A DNA stretch of 64,000 bases from Batillaria attramentaria. Its lineage: Eukaryota > Mollusca > Gastropoda > Batillariidae. Numbering within the stretch: the first letter of the stretch is position 1; every line of letters begins with the position of its first letter. Positions 47,690-57,814 of the stretch are shown in pieces. The translations under genes were made by a program, and so were the position numbers. The notes beneath the pieces were generated by a model. It did not search any database and was not told the origin of the DNA. It saw nothing but the letters and a program-made list of their open reading frames with translations. The DNA is taken from positions 3,437,501 through 3,501,500 of the forward strand of contig JACVVK020000001.1 in the NCBI GenBank assembly GCA_018292915.2. Reading direction: 5' to 3'.

Positions 47690-48092
47690 TGTAATAATAA
47701 TAATAATAATAATCGCATTAATATAGGCGCTTTATCCCAAATATTTTGGCTCAAAGCGCCGCGAGCTAAACCCAACACGCACGCTCACGTGAATCACACG
47801 CATTCTCTCACACACAGGACATAAATGTATTACAATCACGTGGTGCGAAGGGTCAGCTCAGCTATTTAAATTTCGGAATTTAGATATGCATTTATTTTTC
47901 AAACTTGGTGGGCTGAACGTTTCCAAAGCAGAGGGGGAGGAAGCCGGAGTACCCGGAGAGAACCCCCGACGATCGGCCCGAATGAACGGTGCCACATACG
48001 AGAAGGAAAAATTCTTTGCCCCGAGTGGGGCTCGAACTACTGACCTCTCGCATTGGTGACAAGTCTCTTAACCACTAGACCACCGACCGCCC
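47690..48092 (-). mobile_element. tRNA-derived SINE-B copy, full length, with LINE-like tail
   Basis: Same body as 45076-45427 and extends further, to a GGCTCAAAGCGCC / AAAGCGCCTATAT / (ATT)n tail. That tail resembles the 3' end of the CR1/L2-like LINE at 42460-42855, consistent with mobilisation by that LINE. Confidence 0.82.
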
Positions 48093-48104
48093 CAGACCAC
48101 CGAC

Positions 48105-48196
48105 CGGCCCGTAATAATAATAATAAATTGTTTTTATATTGCGCAGAAAATCTGCCCAAGAGAGCACTCAGTGCGCGCTACACACACACACACACA

Positions 48197-48269
<73 letters not shown>

Positions 48270-48330
48270 GCGCGCGGCGGATGTGGGATACAGAGGAGAA
48301 TACGGTAAAAAATTTTAGTGGAAAGCTTGT
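48105..48330 (-). mobile_element. CR1/L2-like LINE 3' terminus, strongly truncated
   Basis: Same 3' end as the LINE at 36468: (TAA)n, TTGCGCAGAAAATCTGCCC, AGCACTCAGTGCGCGCTAC, then a long (AC)n and GATGTGGGATACAG. No coding part remains. Confidence 0.75.
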
Positions 48331-48819
48331 CGCACTAAGAACAGAAAACTGTTTCAGTTATTCCTTTTGCGCTTTTCTTCAGGTCACGAACCAACTGTCA
48401 GGGTGGGGCTGCAGAATAAAGGAAATGAAAGGAAATTCACACTTTCAAAGCAACAAGTGTGCTGCCGTCATCTTGAAAAAGTGCCGAAGTGACATGGATT
48501 TCAAGGCGCTTATGCCTTTTTTCCTGATGACTATAGAGCGAGTAGGTCGACCTAACCCACAAGTCGTCTGTAACCCTCTACAACAACAACAGGAAAAAAA
48601 AGGTCACTGGGTAACTTGGCAATATGATTTGCAGATAAGACGAGGGGATTTGGTCTGTTAGGGACTGAAGACTCTTATGTGTTGGAACAGACTGACTATC
48701 CCGCGTTTTCAGCTGAATAACAGACCACGCACTAGTAAACCCCTCATAACAATCGAAGTTCTGAGAAAGTCGGGGGGTAATGAGATGAATTATAAGACAG
48801 GAGTGAACGGCTAAAGCAG

Positions 48820-49350
48820 ATGAAGGAGGTGAGCGGTGGTCTAATAGTTAGCGCTTCGGACTTACCGGGTGCGCTGCTGAACGGCCGTCGCCAACGTCAC
48901 GGCGATGAAGCGTGGGTTCGATCCCAGGTCGAGCTTGTGATACGTGATACCGGTATTTCCTGGCTACCGAGCTGCTCATCGGGGGTTTTCTCTCCGGGTT
49001 ATCCGGCTTTCCTCCCCATCCCCATCCGCCCCGACCCCAACCACCCACCGACAAAAATTCAAAAATAGGATAGCTAAGTTTGGTGGCGCTGCACTGCGGC
49101 GACACGCTTCCCCCGGGGAAAGTACTCCGAATTTCCCGAAAGGGAAAATAACGTAGTTAAAAAAATAAAAAGAAAAAATTCCTACCCCCCCCACCCCCTC
49201 CTCCTCCCCCAACCCCTCGCACCCCACCTCTCCTGTCTTCCCGTCCTTTCAAGTTCCACGCCTGGGTTGGGTGACGCTGCACCGCGGCGACGCGCTTCCT
49301 CAGGGGGAAGCACCCCGACTTTCGCGAAAGGGACAATAAAGTATCCTTGG
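48820..49350 (+). mobile_element. tRNA-derived SINE-F with duplicated 3' end
   Basis: Head GAGCGGTGGTCTAATAGTTA with a long insert before the GGGTTCGATCCC B box. The tail GGCGCTGCACTGCGGCGACA...AAAGGGAAAATAA is repeated at 49267-49340 (GACGCTGCACCGCGGCGACG...AAAGGGACAATAA). Confidence 0.7.
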
Positions 49351-49609
49351 CCTGGTGCCCCTCCCTCTTCCTTTTTCTTTTCTTCAAGTTCCACACCTGA
49401 TCCCGTTTTGGTGTTCAAAACACGATGGCAGCAAAAGAGGTGTTGGGGTGTGACCAACCTGAAATCACTCAAGCGTCAAGGGAAGGTGTGTTTGCGGTTT
49501 CCTTTGAGATATTAGAGTGTATTGAAACCGAATCCCCGTTAGGAAGAGAGCGGAAAGAAAGTAGTGTAGTGCGTGTTTCCGGAGAGCGCGCGGTATCGCG
49601 GAGAGTGTT

Positions 49610-49789
49610 ACGAATACTCAAGATTTCAAGATTTTATTTTCCTTCTTCCCCTTTTGAGGTATGGAGGATACCACAAAAAAACCCACAATAATCATAGACA
49701 GAAAGAAAGATACGACAGAAGATATATGTACAACATACACATAATCTATACACAGGAAAGCGCAACCATTTATGAAACCTCAGAAGCAG

Positions 49790-49792
<3 letters not shown>
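49610..49792 (+). repeat. Dispersed repeat K, copy 2
   Basis: As 45905-46182 without the (ACT)n array; both copies are followed by (CT)n or (AC)n. Confidence 0.8.
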
Positions 49793-49852
<60 letters not shown>

Positions 49853-50074
49853 TACCGTCCCACACCCTTTCAAAAATTTTGCTAGAGCAAGGGCAACTTT
49901 TTTAGATTTTGATCCCTCCAGTTTACATAGATTGTACGTCGATTTGACTCCAAGGAAACGAAGTGGTATGTGCTTGTTGCGCTCCTCTTGAAACGCCGGA
50001 CCTTCTGGAATTAATGAAATAATACTAGTAAGCGAATTTCTAAATAAGACATTATAAAGATTATGTATGAACAC

Positions 50075-50270
50075 ATTTCGTACCGCACACGAGTATCCCA
50101 CGTTTTGGACTCTTTTTCGCTCATGGTCCTGTATGCGAAAAACAGGCAAGATTTACGGCCCCTTAACGGCTCTTGTTGCAACAGATGCAAATAATACATA
50201 AATTAATTAGTATTGTTTTAGTGAGGCCACTGGTGCACAACGCCAAACTTAATTGGTGGGAATGGAGTTT
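50075..50270 (-). repeat. 230-bp dispersed repeat J, copy 3
   Basis: Reverse orientation: ATTTCGTACCGCACACGAGT to CCAAACTTAATTGGTGGGA. Confidence 0.82.
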
Positions 50271-50339
50271 TAAAAACAAAATTAAAACCCGATTTTGAAT
50301 CCGGACAGCCCAAACCAAAACATGTTCATCTCCAACGCA

Positions 50340-50515
50340 GTATACTGGGCTGGGCTGGGCTTGCATTGCCTTACATTGCCTTTTTGTGCCTTGCGTTGCC
50401 TTGCCTTGCCTTGCCCAGCCTCTTTGTGGCGTGGCTTGGCTTGGCTTGGCTTGGCTTGACTTGGCTTGGCAATGCAACGCAATGCAGTGCAAGGTAATGC
50501 AATGCATTGTCCTAA
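50340..50515. repeat. Degenerate GCCTT / GGCTT pentamer tract with inverted symmetry
   Basis: CTTGCATTGCCTTACATTGC on the left, GGCTTGGCTTGGCTTGG in the middle and AATGCAATGCA on the right; T/G-rich on one strand. It lies just before the LINE insertion site. Confidence 0.8.
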
Positions 50516-50554
50516 GCGAGTCGTATTTTGATTTACGAATTCTCACTTACTTAC

Positions 50555-53101
50555 TTACTTAGGCCCTTGGCTCCACGTGGAGCATAGGCCATCGACAACC
50601 CTTCGCCATCGCACTCTGTTCTGGGCTAGTCTTGCCACTCCAGTCCAGTTGGTCCCCTGCTTACATAGCTCTGCCTCAGTGTCCCGCCTCCAGCTGTTGC
50701 GAGGCCGGCCTCTCTTCCTTTTCCCCTGCGGGTTCCATGTCAGGGCTTGGCGTGTGGTGCTGGATGCTGGCTTCCTGAGGGTGTGTCCAATCCAGCCCCA
50801 CTTCCTCCGCAGGATCTGCTTGGCCACTGGTTCCTGCCCCGCTCGCTCCCACAGCTCTTCATTCCGGATCTTCTCTGGCCATCGGATGTTGAAGATGCGC
50901 CTCAGACAGGTGTTGAGAAATGTCTGGATCTTCTGCTGCATCGTCTTCGTTGTCCTCCATGTTTCGCATCCGTAGAGCAGAACTGACTTCACGTTGGAGT
51001 TGAAGATGCGAAGTTTGGTTCTTATGCTGACAACTTTGGATGCCCAGACGTTCTTCAGCATGACCATTGCTGCCCTTGCCTTGCCGATTCTGGCTGTGAC
51101 GTCTCGGTCTGTGCCTCCCTGTCCATCAACCACACTCCCCAGGTAGACAAAAGACTCCACCTCCCTGATGGGCTCTCCACCGACTGTGACTGGTGTGTTG
51201 GCAGTGGTGTTGATCTTCATCAGCTCGGTTTTCTTCCTGTTTATCTTGAGCCCTGTTCCGGCTGATGTGGCTTCCAGGCACGTAGTCTTGTCCTGCATCT
51301 GGCTGTGGCTGTGAGACAGGAGCGCCAGGTCGTCCGCGAAGTCGAGGTCATCCAGCTGCGTCCAGAGTGTCCACTGTATCCCGTTTTTCCTGCCTGCTGT
51401 AGTGGTCTTCATGATCCAGTCGATGACCAGGAGGGAGAGAAACGGGGACAACAAGCATCCCTGGCGGACTCCGGTCTTCACCTCGAAGCTTTCTGACAAC
51501 TGGCCGGCATGGGCAATCCTGCAGCTCATGTCTTGGTAGGTGCACTGGATCAGGGAGATGATCTTCCCGGGAACTCCATAGTGCCTTAGCAGCTTCCACA
51601 GCGCCTCTCTGTCTACACTGTCGAAGGCCTTCTCATAGTCTATGAAGTTGATGTAGAGGGGGGAGTTCCACTCCAGTGACTGCTCCACAATGATGCGTAG
51701 GCTGGCAATCTGGTCAGCGCAGGACCTGTTCCTGCGAAAGCCTGCCTGCTGGTCTCGGAGCATGGGGTCGACTGCCTCTCTCATCCTCTCCAGTAGAATT
51801 CTGTTGAGAACCTTGCCTGGCACTGACAGGAGCATGATCCCTCGGTAGTTGCTGCAGTCCCTGAGGTCCCCTTTCTTTGGCAGCTTGATGACGATCCCTT
51901 CTTTCCACTGGGCTGGCACCTCTTCCTTCTCCCAGATCTTGCTGAACAGGCTGTGCAGCATGTTGACGGCTGTCTCTGTGTCTGCTTTAATGGCTTCTGC
52001 TGGTATCTCGTCCGGCCCTGCAGCTTTCCCATTTCTCAGTGTCATGATGGCTTTCCTGATCTCCGCCTTAGAGGGCTTGTCGCAGTTGATGGGTAGTTCT
52101 GTCTCAGCTGGTGGGATGTCTGGTGGTGTTTCAGGGATGGGGCGATTTAACAGCTCCCTGAAGTGTTCTGCCCATCGCTTCAGCTGTTCCTCAGTTGTTG
52201 TCAGTGGGTGCCCGTTCTTGTCCTTCACTGGTTTGTCTGTCTGCTGAAATTTGCCCGCGAGCTTCTTGGTCACCTGGTACAGGTCTTTTAGATTCCCTTG
52301 TCGGGCTGCTTCCTCTGCTTGACTGGCCAGGTTGTCGATGTAGTCCCTCTTGTCCTTCCTGGTGCTCCTCTTCACTTCTCTGTCAGCTGCTGTGTATTCC
52401 TCTTGTGCCTTTGCCTTAGCTCTTCTTGTTCGGCTCGTGTTCAGTGCGGTTTTCTTCTCTTTCCTAGCTTCCAGCTTCTGGATGGTATCAGCAGAGATCC
52501 ATTCCTTATGTTGGGTCTTTCTCTTGCCAAGGACCTCTTCGCATGTGTCGTGCCAGAGTTTCTTGCTGTGTTCCCACTGTGTCTCGATGTCCATTTCACT
52601 GTCTTCCATCAGGTCTTGCAGTGGCTGGAACCTGTTGGAAAGGCTGATCCGGAATGCTGCTTGTGTGTCTGTGTTCCTGAGAAGTCCAACGTTGTACCTG
52701 GTCCGTGTGCTGTTGGCGTTGGTGTGCCTCTTAAGCCGAAGTCTCAATGTTGTTGCAAGAAGGTGGTGGTCTGATGATACATCGGCACCCCTCATCACGC
52801 GCACATCCCGCCACGATCTCCTGAACTTCCGGCTGATGCAGATGTGATCAATCTGGTTCTCCGTGACATGGTCCGGCGATCTCCATGTGGCCTTGTGGAT
52901 GCGCTTGTGTGGGAAGATGCTGCCTCCTATCACTAGCTGGTTCAGGGCACAAAAGTCTGCAAAGCGCTCGCCATTTTCGTTCATCTGTCCCAGTCCGTGT
53001 GTTCCCATGGTGTCCTCATAGCCTGTGTTGTCTGATCCAATCTTGGCGTTGAAGTCTCCCATCAGTATGGTCATGTCCTTGGCTCCTCCTCTATCTATCA
53101 C
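50555..53101 (-). CDS. LINE ORF, 3' part: endonuclease C-terminus plus reverse transcriptase
   Basis: 848 open codons with no internal stop. It starts inside the endonuclease domain: GDFN at residues 15-18 and SDHH at 110-113 are catalytic motifs. Reverse-transcriptase motifs follow in order: GPDEIP (362-367), YRGI (419-422), QAGFR (452-456), DYEKAFD (488-494), RQGC (546-549) and the catalytic FADD (588-591). The C-terminal region has WIGH (770-773) and RGRPR (797-801), typical of this group; I see no zinc knuckle. The enzyme would nick the target and copy the element RNA. The first Met is only where the frame opens after the shift, not a natural start. The TAA stop lies inside the tail repeat. 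Confidence 0.9.
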   Translation of the reverse strand: MIDRGGAKDMTILMGDFNAKIGSDNTGYEDTMGTHGLGQMNENGERFADFCALNQLVIGGSIFPHKRIHKATWRSPDHVTENQIDHICISRKFRRSWRDVRVMRGADVSSDHHLLATTLRLRLKRHTNANSTRTRYNVGLLRNTDTQAAFRISLSNRFQPLQDLMEDSEMDIETQWEHSKKLWHDTCEEVLGKRKTQHKEWISADTIQKLEARKEKKTALNTSRTRRAKAKAQEEYTAADREVKRSTRKDKRDYIDNLASQAEEAARQGNLKDLYQVTKKLAGKFQQTDKPVKDKNGHPLTTTEEQLKRWAEHFRELLNRPIPETPPDIPPAETELPINCDKPSKAEIRKAIMTLRNGKAAGPDEIPAEAIKADTETAVNMLHSLFSKIWEKEEVPAQWKEGIVIKLPKKGDLRDCSNYRGIMLLSVPGKVLNRILLERMREAVDPMLRDQQAGFRRNRSCADQIASLRIIVEQSLEWNSPLYINFIDYEKAFDSVDREALWKLLRHYGVPGKIISLIQCTYQDMSCRIAHAGQLSESFEVKTGVRQGCLLSPFLSLLVIDWIMKTTTAGRKNGIQWTLWTQLDDLDFADDLALLSHSHSQMQDKTTCLEATSAGTGLKINRKKTELMKINTTANTPVTVGGEPIREVESFVYLGSVVDGQGGTDRDVTARIGKARAAMVMLKNVWASKVVSIRTKLRIFNSNVKSVLLYGCETWRTTKTMQQKIQTFLNTCLRRIFNIRWPEKIRNEELWERAGQEPVAKQILRRKWGWIGHTLRKPASSTTRQALTWNPQGKRKRGRPRNSWRRDTEAELCKQGTNWTGVARLAQNRVRWRRVVDGLCSTWSQGPK

Positions 53102-53562
53102 TGTCTGCAGTTGTTGGTAGAAGTCATCTTTTTCTCCTCTTCCGCATCATTGGTGGGAGCGTAGCACTGGATGATGTTCAGCTTGATGTCTTTTTTCTTG
53201 GTGATGAATTTGGCTGTGATGATGCGGGAGTTGACAGGTTCCCAGCCGATGAGTGCCCGCTGTGCCTCCGGTGCCAGCATCAGGGCCACGCCCTCAGTGT
53301 GGGGGGCTCCATCCTCTGTGTGTCCAGAGTACAGCAATTGCTCTCCCGATGAAAATCTCAGCTGTCCTGTCTGTAGCCACCTTGTCTCACTCAGTCCCAG
53401 TACTCCTATCTTGTAGTTCTTCATCTCTCTTGCTACTTGTATGGTCCTTCCTACTTCATACATTGTCCTGATGTTCCATGTGGCTACTCTCGTTGTTGTC
53501 CTGGGTGTTAGAAGGGGGGTCGGCCTTGCAGCTTCCTTTCGGCTTTCACTGCAATGCGTCAT
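53098..53562 (-). pseudogene. LINE ORF, 5' part: AP-endonuclease N-terminal half, frameshifted
   Basis: 154 codons from ATG at 53562. Endonuclease motifs include TWNIRTM (about residues 28-34) and LSETRW (57-62). The last 13 or so residues are out of frame. Removing one A from the five-A run at 53129-53133 (minus strand) would restore the endonuclease frame into the following ORF. As it stands, translation stops at 53098, so the copy is probably inactive. Confidence 0.85.
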
Positions 53563-53840
53563 AGGTCTCCGGGATGGAGACCCTTCCTCGCCCAGGTGAA
53601 TGTCTCGGTTTGTTGCTGTCGATGCTTCAGTAACTTAGTGTTTTTTACAGGTAGGGCTGTTAACCCTACGCAAACCCGTTTAGCCTCTTGGAGAGGTGGT
53701 CCACATTCGTCTGACCTCTACCCTTCGACCTGTCCAGCTTGGGTGACCCTGCCAGGAGCATGTGCTCCTGCTGGCATAGTTCTCTGGGTCATTGAGGTAC
53801 ACAAGCCACTACCCCACGACAAGGGTTGGACCATGTAGGG
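53563..53840 (-). other. 5' leader of the LINE
   Basis: 278 bases between the target-site duplication and the ORF ATG. The first 55 bases partly fit an HDV-like nested pseudoknot (see findings). The remainder contains an inverted repeat around GGAGCACATGCTCC (53754-53767). Confidence 0.7.
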
Positions 53841-53855
53841 ACGAATTCTCACTTA

Positions 53856-54124
53856 AGACAGGGAAAATTTCATCCTAGAGTTCAACCCCTTCCTACAGTC
53901 TACTTGAAAAAGCCCTCCTGTTGCGTAGGATCGAAGCAGCATAGGGGTTTGCCTTTGATATGATGGCGCGACACCGAGGTTAATCTATCCGCAAGCTGTT
54001 GTGTGCACTTCGATCTTGCTGGCTTTTGAAAATAATTTATTCAGTTTTGAGGACACGAGGTTCTGTACGGGAGGTGGGGAAAATGAAACTAAGCAAACGT
54101 AAACTCTGTTAATATTGGAGGGCG
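53856..54124. other. Unassigned flank of the LINE
   Basis: No repeat or gene recognised apart from the target-site copy at its start. Confidence 0.4.
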
Positions 54125-54527
54125 AAGTTAATTCAATTCCTACCAAGTAAGTTTGGGGGGTACGCACCAGTGGCCTTACTAGAAACCTCATGATTAGATC
54201 AAATTTGGATTTAAATTGGGTTCGGTTGGAGTGTTGCACTTTGATTATACCCGCGTTTTTGCTGCGGGGAGAGGCGTCAAGGAACCGTTAATCTTGCCTG
54301 ATTTTCGCCTACAAGGCCAAAATCAGTGGCCTCACTAGAAACCTCATAATTAATTCAAATTTGGATTTAAATAGGGTTCGGCTGGATTGTTGCACTTTGA
54401 TTATACGCGTTTTTGCTGCGGGGAGAGGCGCCAAGGAACCGTTAATCTTGCCTGATTTTCGCATACAGCGCCAAAACTGAAAAAGTAAAGAACGTGGGAT
54501 ACTCGTGCGCGGTACGAAATGTGCTAA
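54125..54527 (+). repeat. 230-bp dispersed repeat J, copy 4, internally duplicated
   Basis: The segment from CAGTGGCC to AAGGCCAAAA occurs twice in tandem (54168-54313 and 54314-54475). Confidence 0.88.
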
Positions 54528-55611
54528 GTGTTTGACAGAGGATTGTGACGTGAGCTGAACATTAACACAGAGATGAAAAAATAGTTAGAAGAGATGATAT
54601 CCAAAGCGCAGACGAAGAAAATAGCTTGGCACAATGAGTACCGCTCCAAGCATAATCTGCAATTACCTGTATTGCACGCTCACTACACTTAATTCCACAC
54701 ACAAATACTCCACAACGTACATTGCAAAATGGGGTGTTCTTCATAAGCAGAGAATGTTATTACACTCCCGATTTGTTTTGGTTTTTTTTTTGTGTGTGTG
54801 TGAGCAATAGTGGCGTACACGCAATAGCGCGGTGAGTTGCCGTAGCCTGGTTCCCCGTGATTTTCAACAGCCCTAGGTGACAAGGGTCGACAAAGAGAAA
54901 CCATCAACTCAGTATTTGCCAGGCTTTTGGGTGGATGCTTCGAGAACATGTAAAGCCAAACAGGAAGAAATAGGCATGTTTGGGGCTAAACCCCTTCCGT
55001 TTCAAATGAATCCCCTCCTCAAACTCAGCCGTGTCTTCAGACAGATCCTTCAAATCGCGACCATTCTCAGGTCGCACAATCAGGAGATATTCAGCGGCAG
55101 AAGAAAAGCCTGAAAGCTTATGGTCCCCCCCCCCCCCGCCCCCCCTCCCCTCCCCTCCCCCCCCCCCTTCCCCTCTGCCTCCCATTGCCCTCACCTCCAG
55201 TCACACAACAATGAAAGGAGAAAGTGTGAGGTTTGTTCTCTGGCGCTCGGGTCGGCGCGTGCCCTGTTAAATCTTCAATAACTGGGACACACTTTCTCAC
55301 AAACACGTCTACTCGTAAATCTTGGTTACAGATTAACGGCTGAAGACTTTCTGGGCAATTTGGAGAGGTCCGCATACAAGGGTCGTAATCGTCATTGTGG
55401 CAGAGGGGAGAGGGTACAAACGATAATGCTAGATTGTGGGCAGGAACACATAAATTGGTTTAAAAAAAAATAATAATAAAAATAATATTAAAAAATCTTG
55501 TGTAGAAAATGTTGTCAGGAGTTTAAAACCTTCAAGCAAAGTTGCGAGCTGTTATTACTAATATAAATTAATTTTATTAATATTGGTCAGTTGCATAAGA
55601 TGATGTTTTAA
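54528..55611. other. Unassigned sequence with a C-rich block
   Basis: C-runs 55126-55170 (plus strand); otherwise nothing recognised. Confidence 0.45.
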
Positions 55612-55622
55612 AAAAATTATAC

Positions 55623-55744
55623 AAGAGGGTGGGTGGGTGGGTGTTTAGGGGGTTTAACGTCCTTCTCCACCACATACGGGTGATATCAAAGACGGGGCAA
55701 CGATGAAAAAGCCAGCAAAAATATTTGGCCCTAGCCGGGATACG
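55623..55744 (-). mobile_element. SINE-A, 5'-truncated, with 11-bp target-site duplication
   Basis: Stops inside the B box region. AAAAATTATAC flanks it at 55612-55622 and 55745-55755. Confidence 0.9.
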
Positions 55745-55755
55745 AAAAATTATAC

Positions 55756-56911
55756 TTGAACCTAGTACTAATACTGGTACTAGGACAGAAGAATGGGTCT
55801 TTTTTGTTTTTGTTTTTGTCCCAGGCCTCGCAGACATGAGAAAATATCGCTCGCCATTGTTTCACCTAGGGACTTCATCGGTTCCCTAAAATATCTATGC
55901 AGCAATACATATGTTATTTCAAATAGCTGAAATATGGAATAGAAGATTGGTTTCCGTTAGACTACGCGTCAGAGACTGACAGACGCTACTTCGCTCGCTA
56001 CTGTTGGGCTTCACCACCTACGGGGTCCCTAACATTTCCATGAAATCGTATAAACCATGTACTGTACTGTACACGTGTTCTATGGAACAGGCAGTGTTTT
56101 ACGCGGCGTCACAGACACATGCATATCGCTAGCCAGTTTCGGCTGTGGGACAGATGGTTAGGGGTATTAACGCCCGGTAAGATGAGTTGCCGCGCAGGTG
56201 GTTCTCCACCTCACCGGGACGTTTTAACTTCACTCGTGTGGGGCGGGCGGTGCCTCGCCTGCACGTGCCAAGACTTTGTCTAGACAGAGAGTAGTGGCCC
56301 AGGTAGCGCTGGAAATATATGGCCGTGAAACTGACAAATGACTGAAAGACTGTGTCCTACTTGGTCCCACACCACACAAAGCAATCGAGAATGAAAGAAT
56401 GGAATGGACAAACGCTGTGGCAACTGATGACCATACTGAAAAAGGAAAGAAGGGAGGAATGATGACGCCGAGAGGGAAGAGGAAACGAGGAAGGACTCAA
56501 GGACAAAAACAAAAGGAAATTCTATCCACTGGGAGTATACCCCGATTGGATAAGGTTCAGGTGGTATCTGGGTAAAAGAGGCAGCTGCCTGTCGTTCCAC
56601 TGCCCCCCGACTAATCTCGGCATCTGAGAATTCCTTTTCATGCACGTGAACCACAGTGAAAGGCCTACTTTTGAATGTGTCAACCGTCTGAAGTTGATGG
56701 TGGGTATTTTTGAACATCGGTTTACATTCTGTTCAACCGTCAGAGGCAGATGAGTGTGCTGAAGATTTACATCTTTTTGGAGGGGTCAAGTCAGTGTGTC
56801 ATCCGAGATGTACAGCTGTTTCAGTTGAAGATTCACGATTCACTTTTTAAAATGGCAAAACAAAGGTGCATTTTTTTTCCAACAACAGTAACAACAAGAG
56901 AGAGAGAGAGA
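55756..56911. other. Unassigned sequence
   Basis: No repeat recognised; short frames only. Confidence 0.4.
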
Positions 56912-57009
56912 GGGGGGTGAGGGTTTAAGTCCTTTTCCACCACACTTGGAAAGACTGAGAGAGAGAGAGAGGGGTCTGAGGGTTTAAGTCCTTTTCCACC
57001 ACACTTGGA
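56912..57009. repeat. Duplicated SINE-A tail fragment, 59-bp period, in (AG)n context
   Basis: GGTTTAAGTCCTTTTCCACC occurs at 56922 and 56981, each followed by ACACTTGG and (GA)n. Confidence 0.85.
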
Positions 57010-57023
57010 GAGAGAGAGAGAGA

Positions 57024-57083
<60 letters not shown>
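57003..57083. repeat. (AG)n-(AC)n compound microsatellite
   Basis: Follows the duplicated SINE-A tails. Confidence 0.97.
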
Positions 57084-57085
<2 letters not shown>

Positions 57086-57457
57086 GAACACGCAAAACTG
57101 AGCAAGTCACACACGTATGCACACAAACTGGTCGGAAATAGCTGAAGTTTCCTGATCATCCGACAAACTAAGCCACGCTAACCACAGGCGGATTTTATCA
57201 GACAAGCCATTAATCGGGCTGCAAAACACAGAGAAAGAGATAAACGGAAATGCATTATAATTTACACCCCTCCTAACAACCAGATGTTACCACTGTCTAT
57301 CAGGAGCGTGTTTTCACAGGACACAGTACACTCGCTATGTACACGGTATATGCGGTTTCCCCTGTATTGTCTATTCTGCATTCGCACCCGTTGCACATAC
57401 ATGTAGCTCACAGCGCACTTTAAGTTCGTTTATAGATCCCGCCGCGCTCGAGGGTAA

Positions 57458-57641
57458 AGGCGGGAGGGTGGGGTGGGTGTTTGTGAGTTTAACATCCTTT
57501 TCCACCACATACGGGTGATATCAAAGACAGGGCAACGACGAAAAAGCCAGCACAAATATTCGGCCCTAGCCGGGATTAGGACACTGACGACCCAAGCATT
57601 GGAAGTCCAACGCTCTACCATTCGGCCACCCTGGCTCCCCC
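57458..57641 (-). mobile_element. SINE-A copy with 13-bp target-site duplication
   Basis: Full length. CGCTCGAGGGTAA lies at 57445-57457 and 57642-57654. Confidence 0.92.
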
Positions 57642-57725
57642 CGCTCGAGGGTAACAACACGATGGTCAATCGAGAGCGTCAGTATTGTGGATCCGCTCGC
57701 AGCGTGCCCAACAGAAACATGACGG

Positions 57726-57812
57726 AGATTTAGGGTTAGTTTAGGGTTAGTAACCCAGTTTCAGAAGTTTAGGGTTAATAACAGAGGTTAAAGGAGGTTT
57801 AGGGTTAGAAGT
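57726..57812. repeat. Interstitial TTAGGG-like sequence
   Basis: TTTAGGGTTAG-type motifs occur five times, spaced by short unrelated segments. A smaller cluster sits at 15859-15892. Confidence 0.75.
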
Positions 57813-57814
57813 CA

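Larger units (their letters stand above)
50550..53840 (-). mobile_element. Near-intact RTE/CFDP2-like non-LTR retrotransposon (3.3 kb)
   Basis: Bounded by a perfect 15-bp target-site duplication, ACGAATTCTCACTTA, at 50535-50549 and 53841-53855. Read on the minus strand it has a 278-bp 5' leader, an AP-endonuclease/reverse-transcriptase coding region and a short (TAAG)n tail instead of poly(A). A compact EN-RT body with a microsatellite tail fits RTE-type elements; 'craniofacial development protein 2-like' is how such endonuclease fragments are often labelled. The clade is inferred from motifs. The perfect duplication indicates recent insertion, but one apparent frameshift splits the coding region. 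Confidence 0.93.

Noticed and set aside
51849..52847. Plus-strand open frames over 130 codons
   Set aside because: Antisense shadows of the LINE reverse-transcriptase frame.
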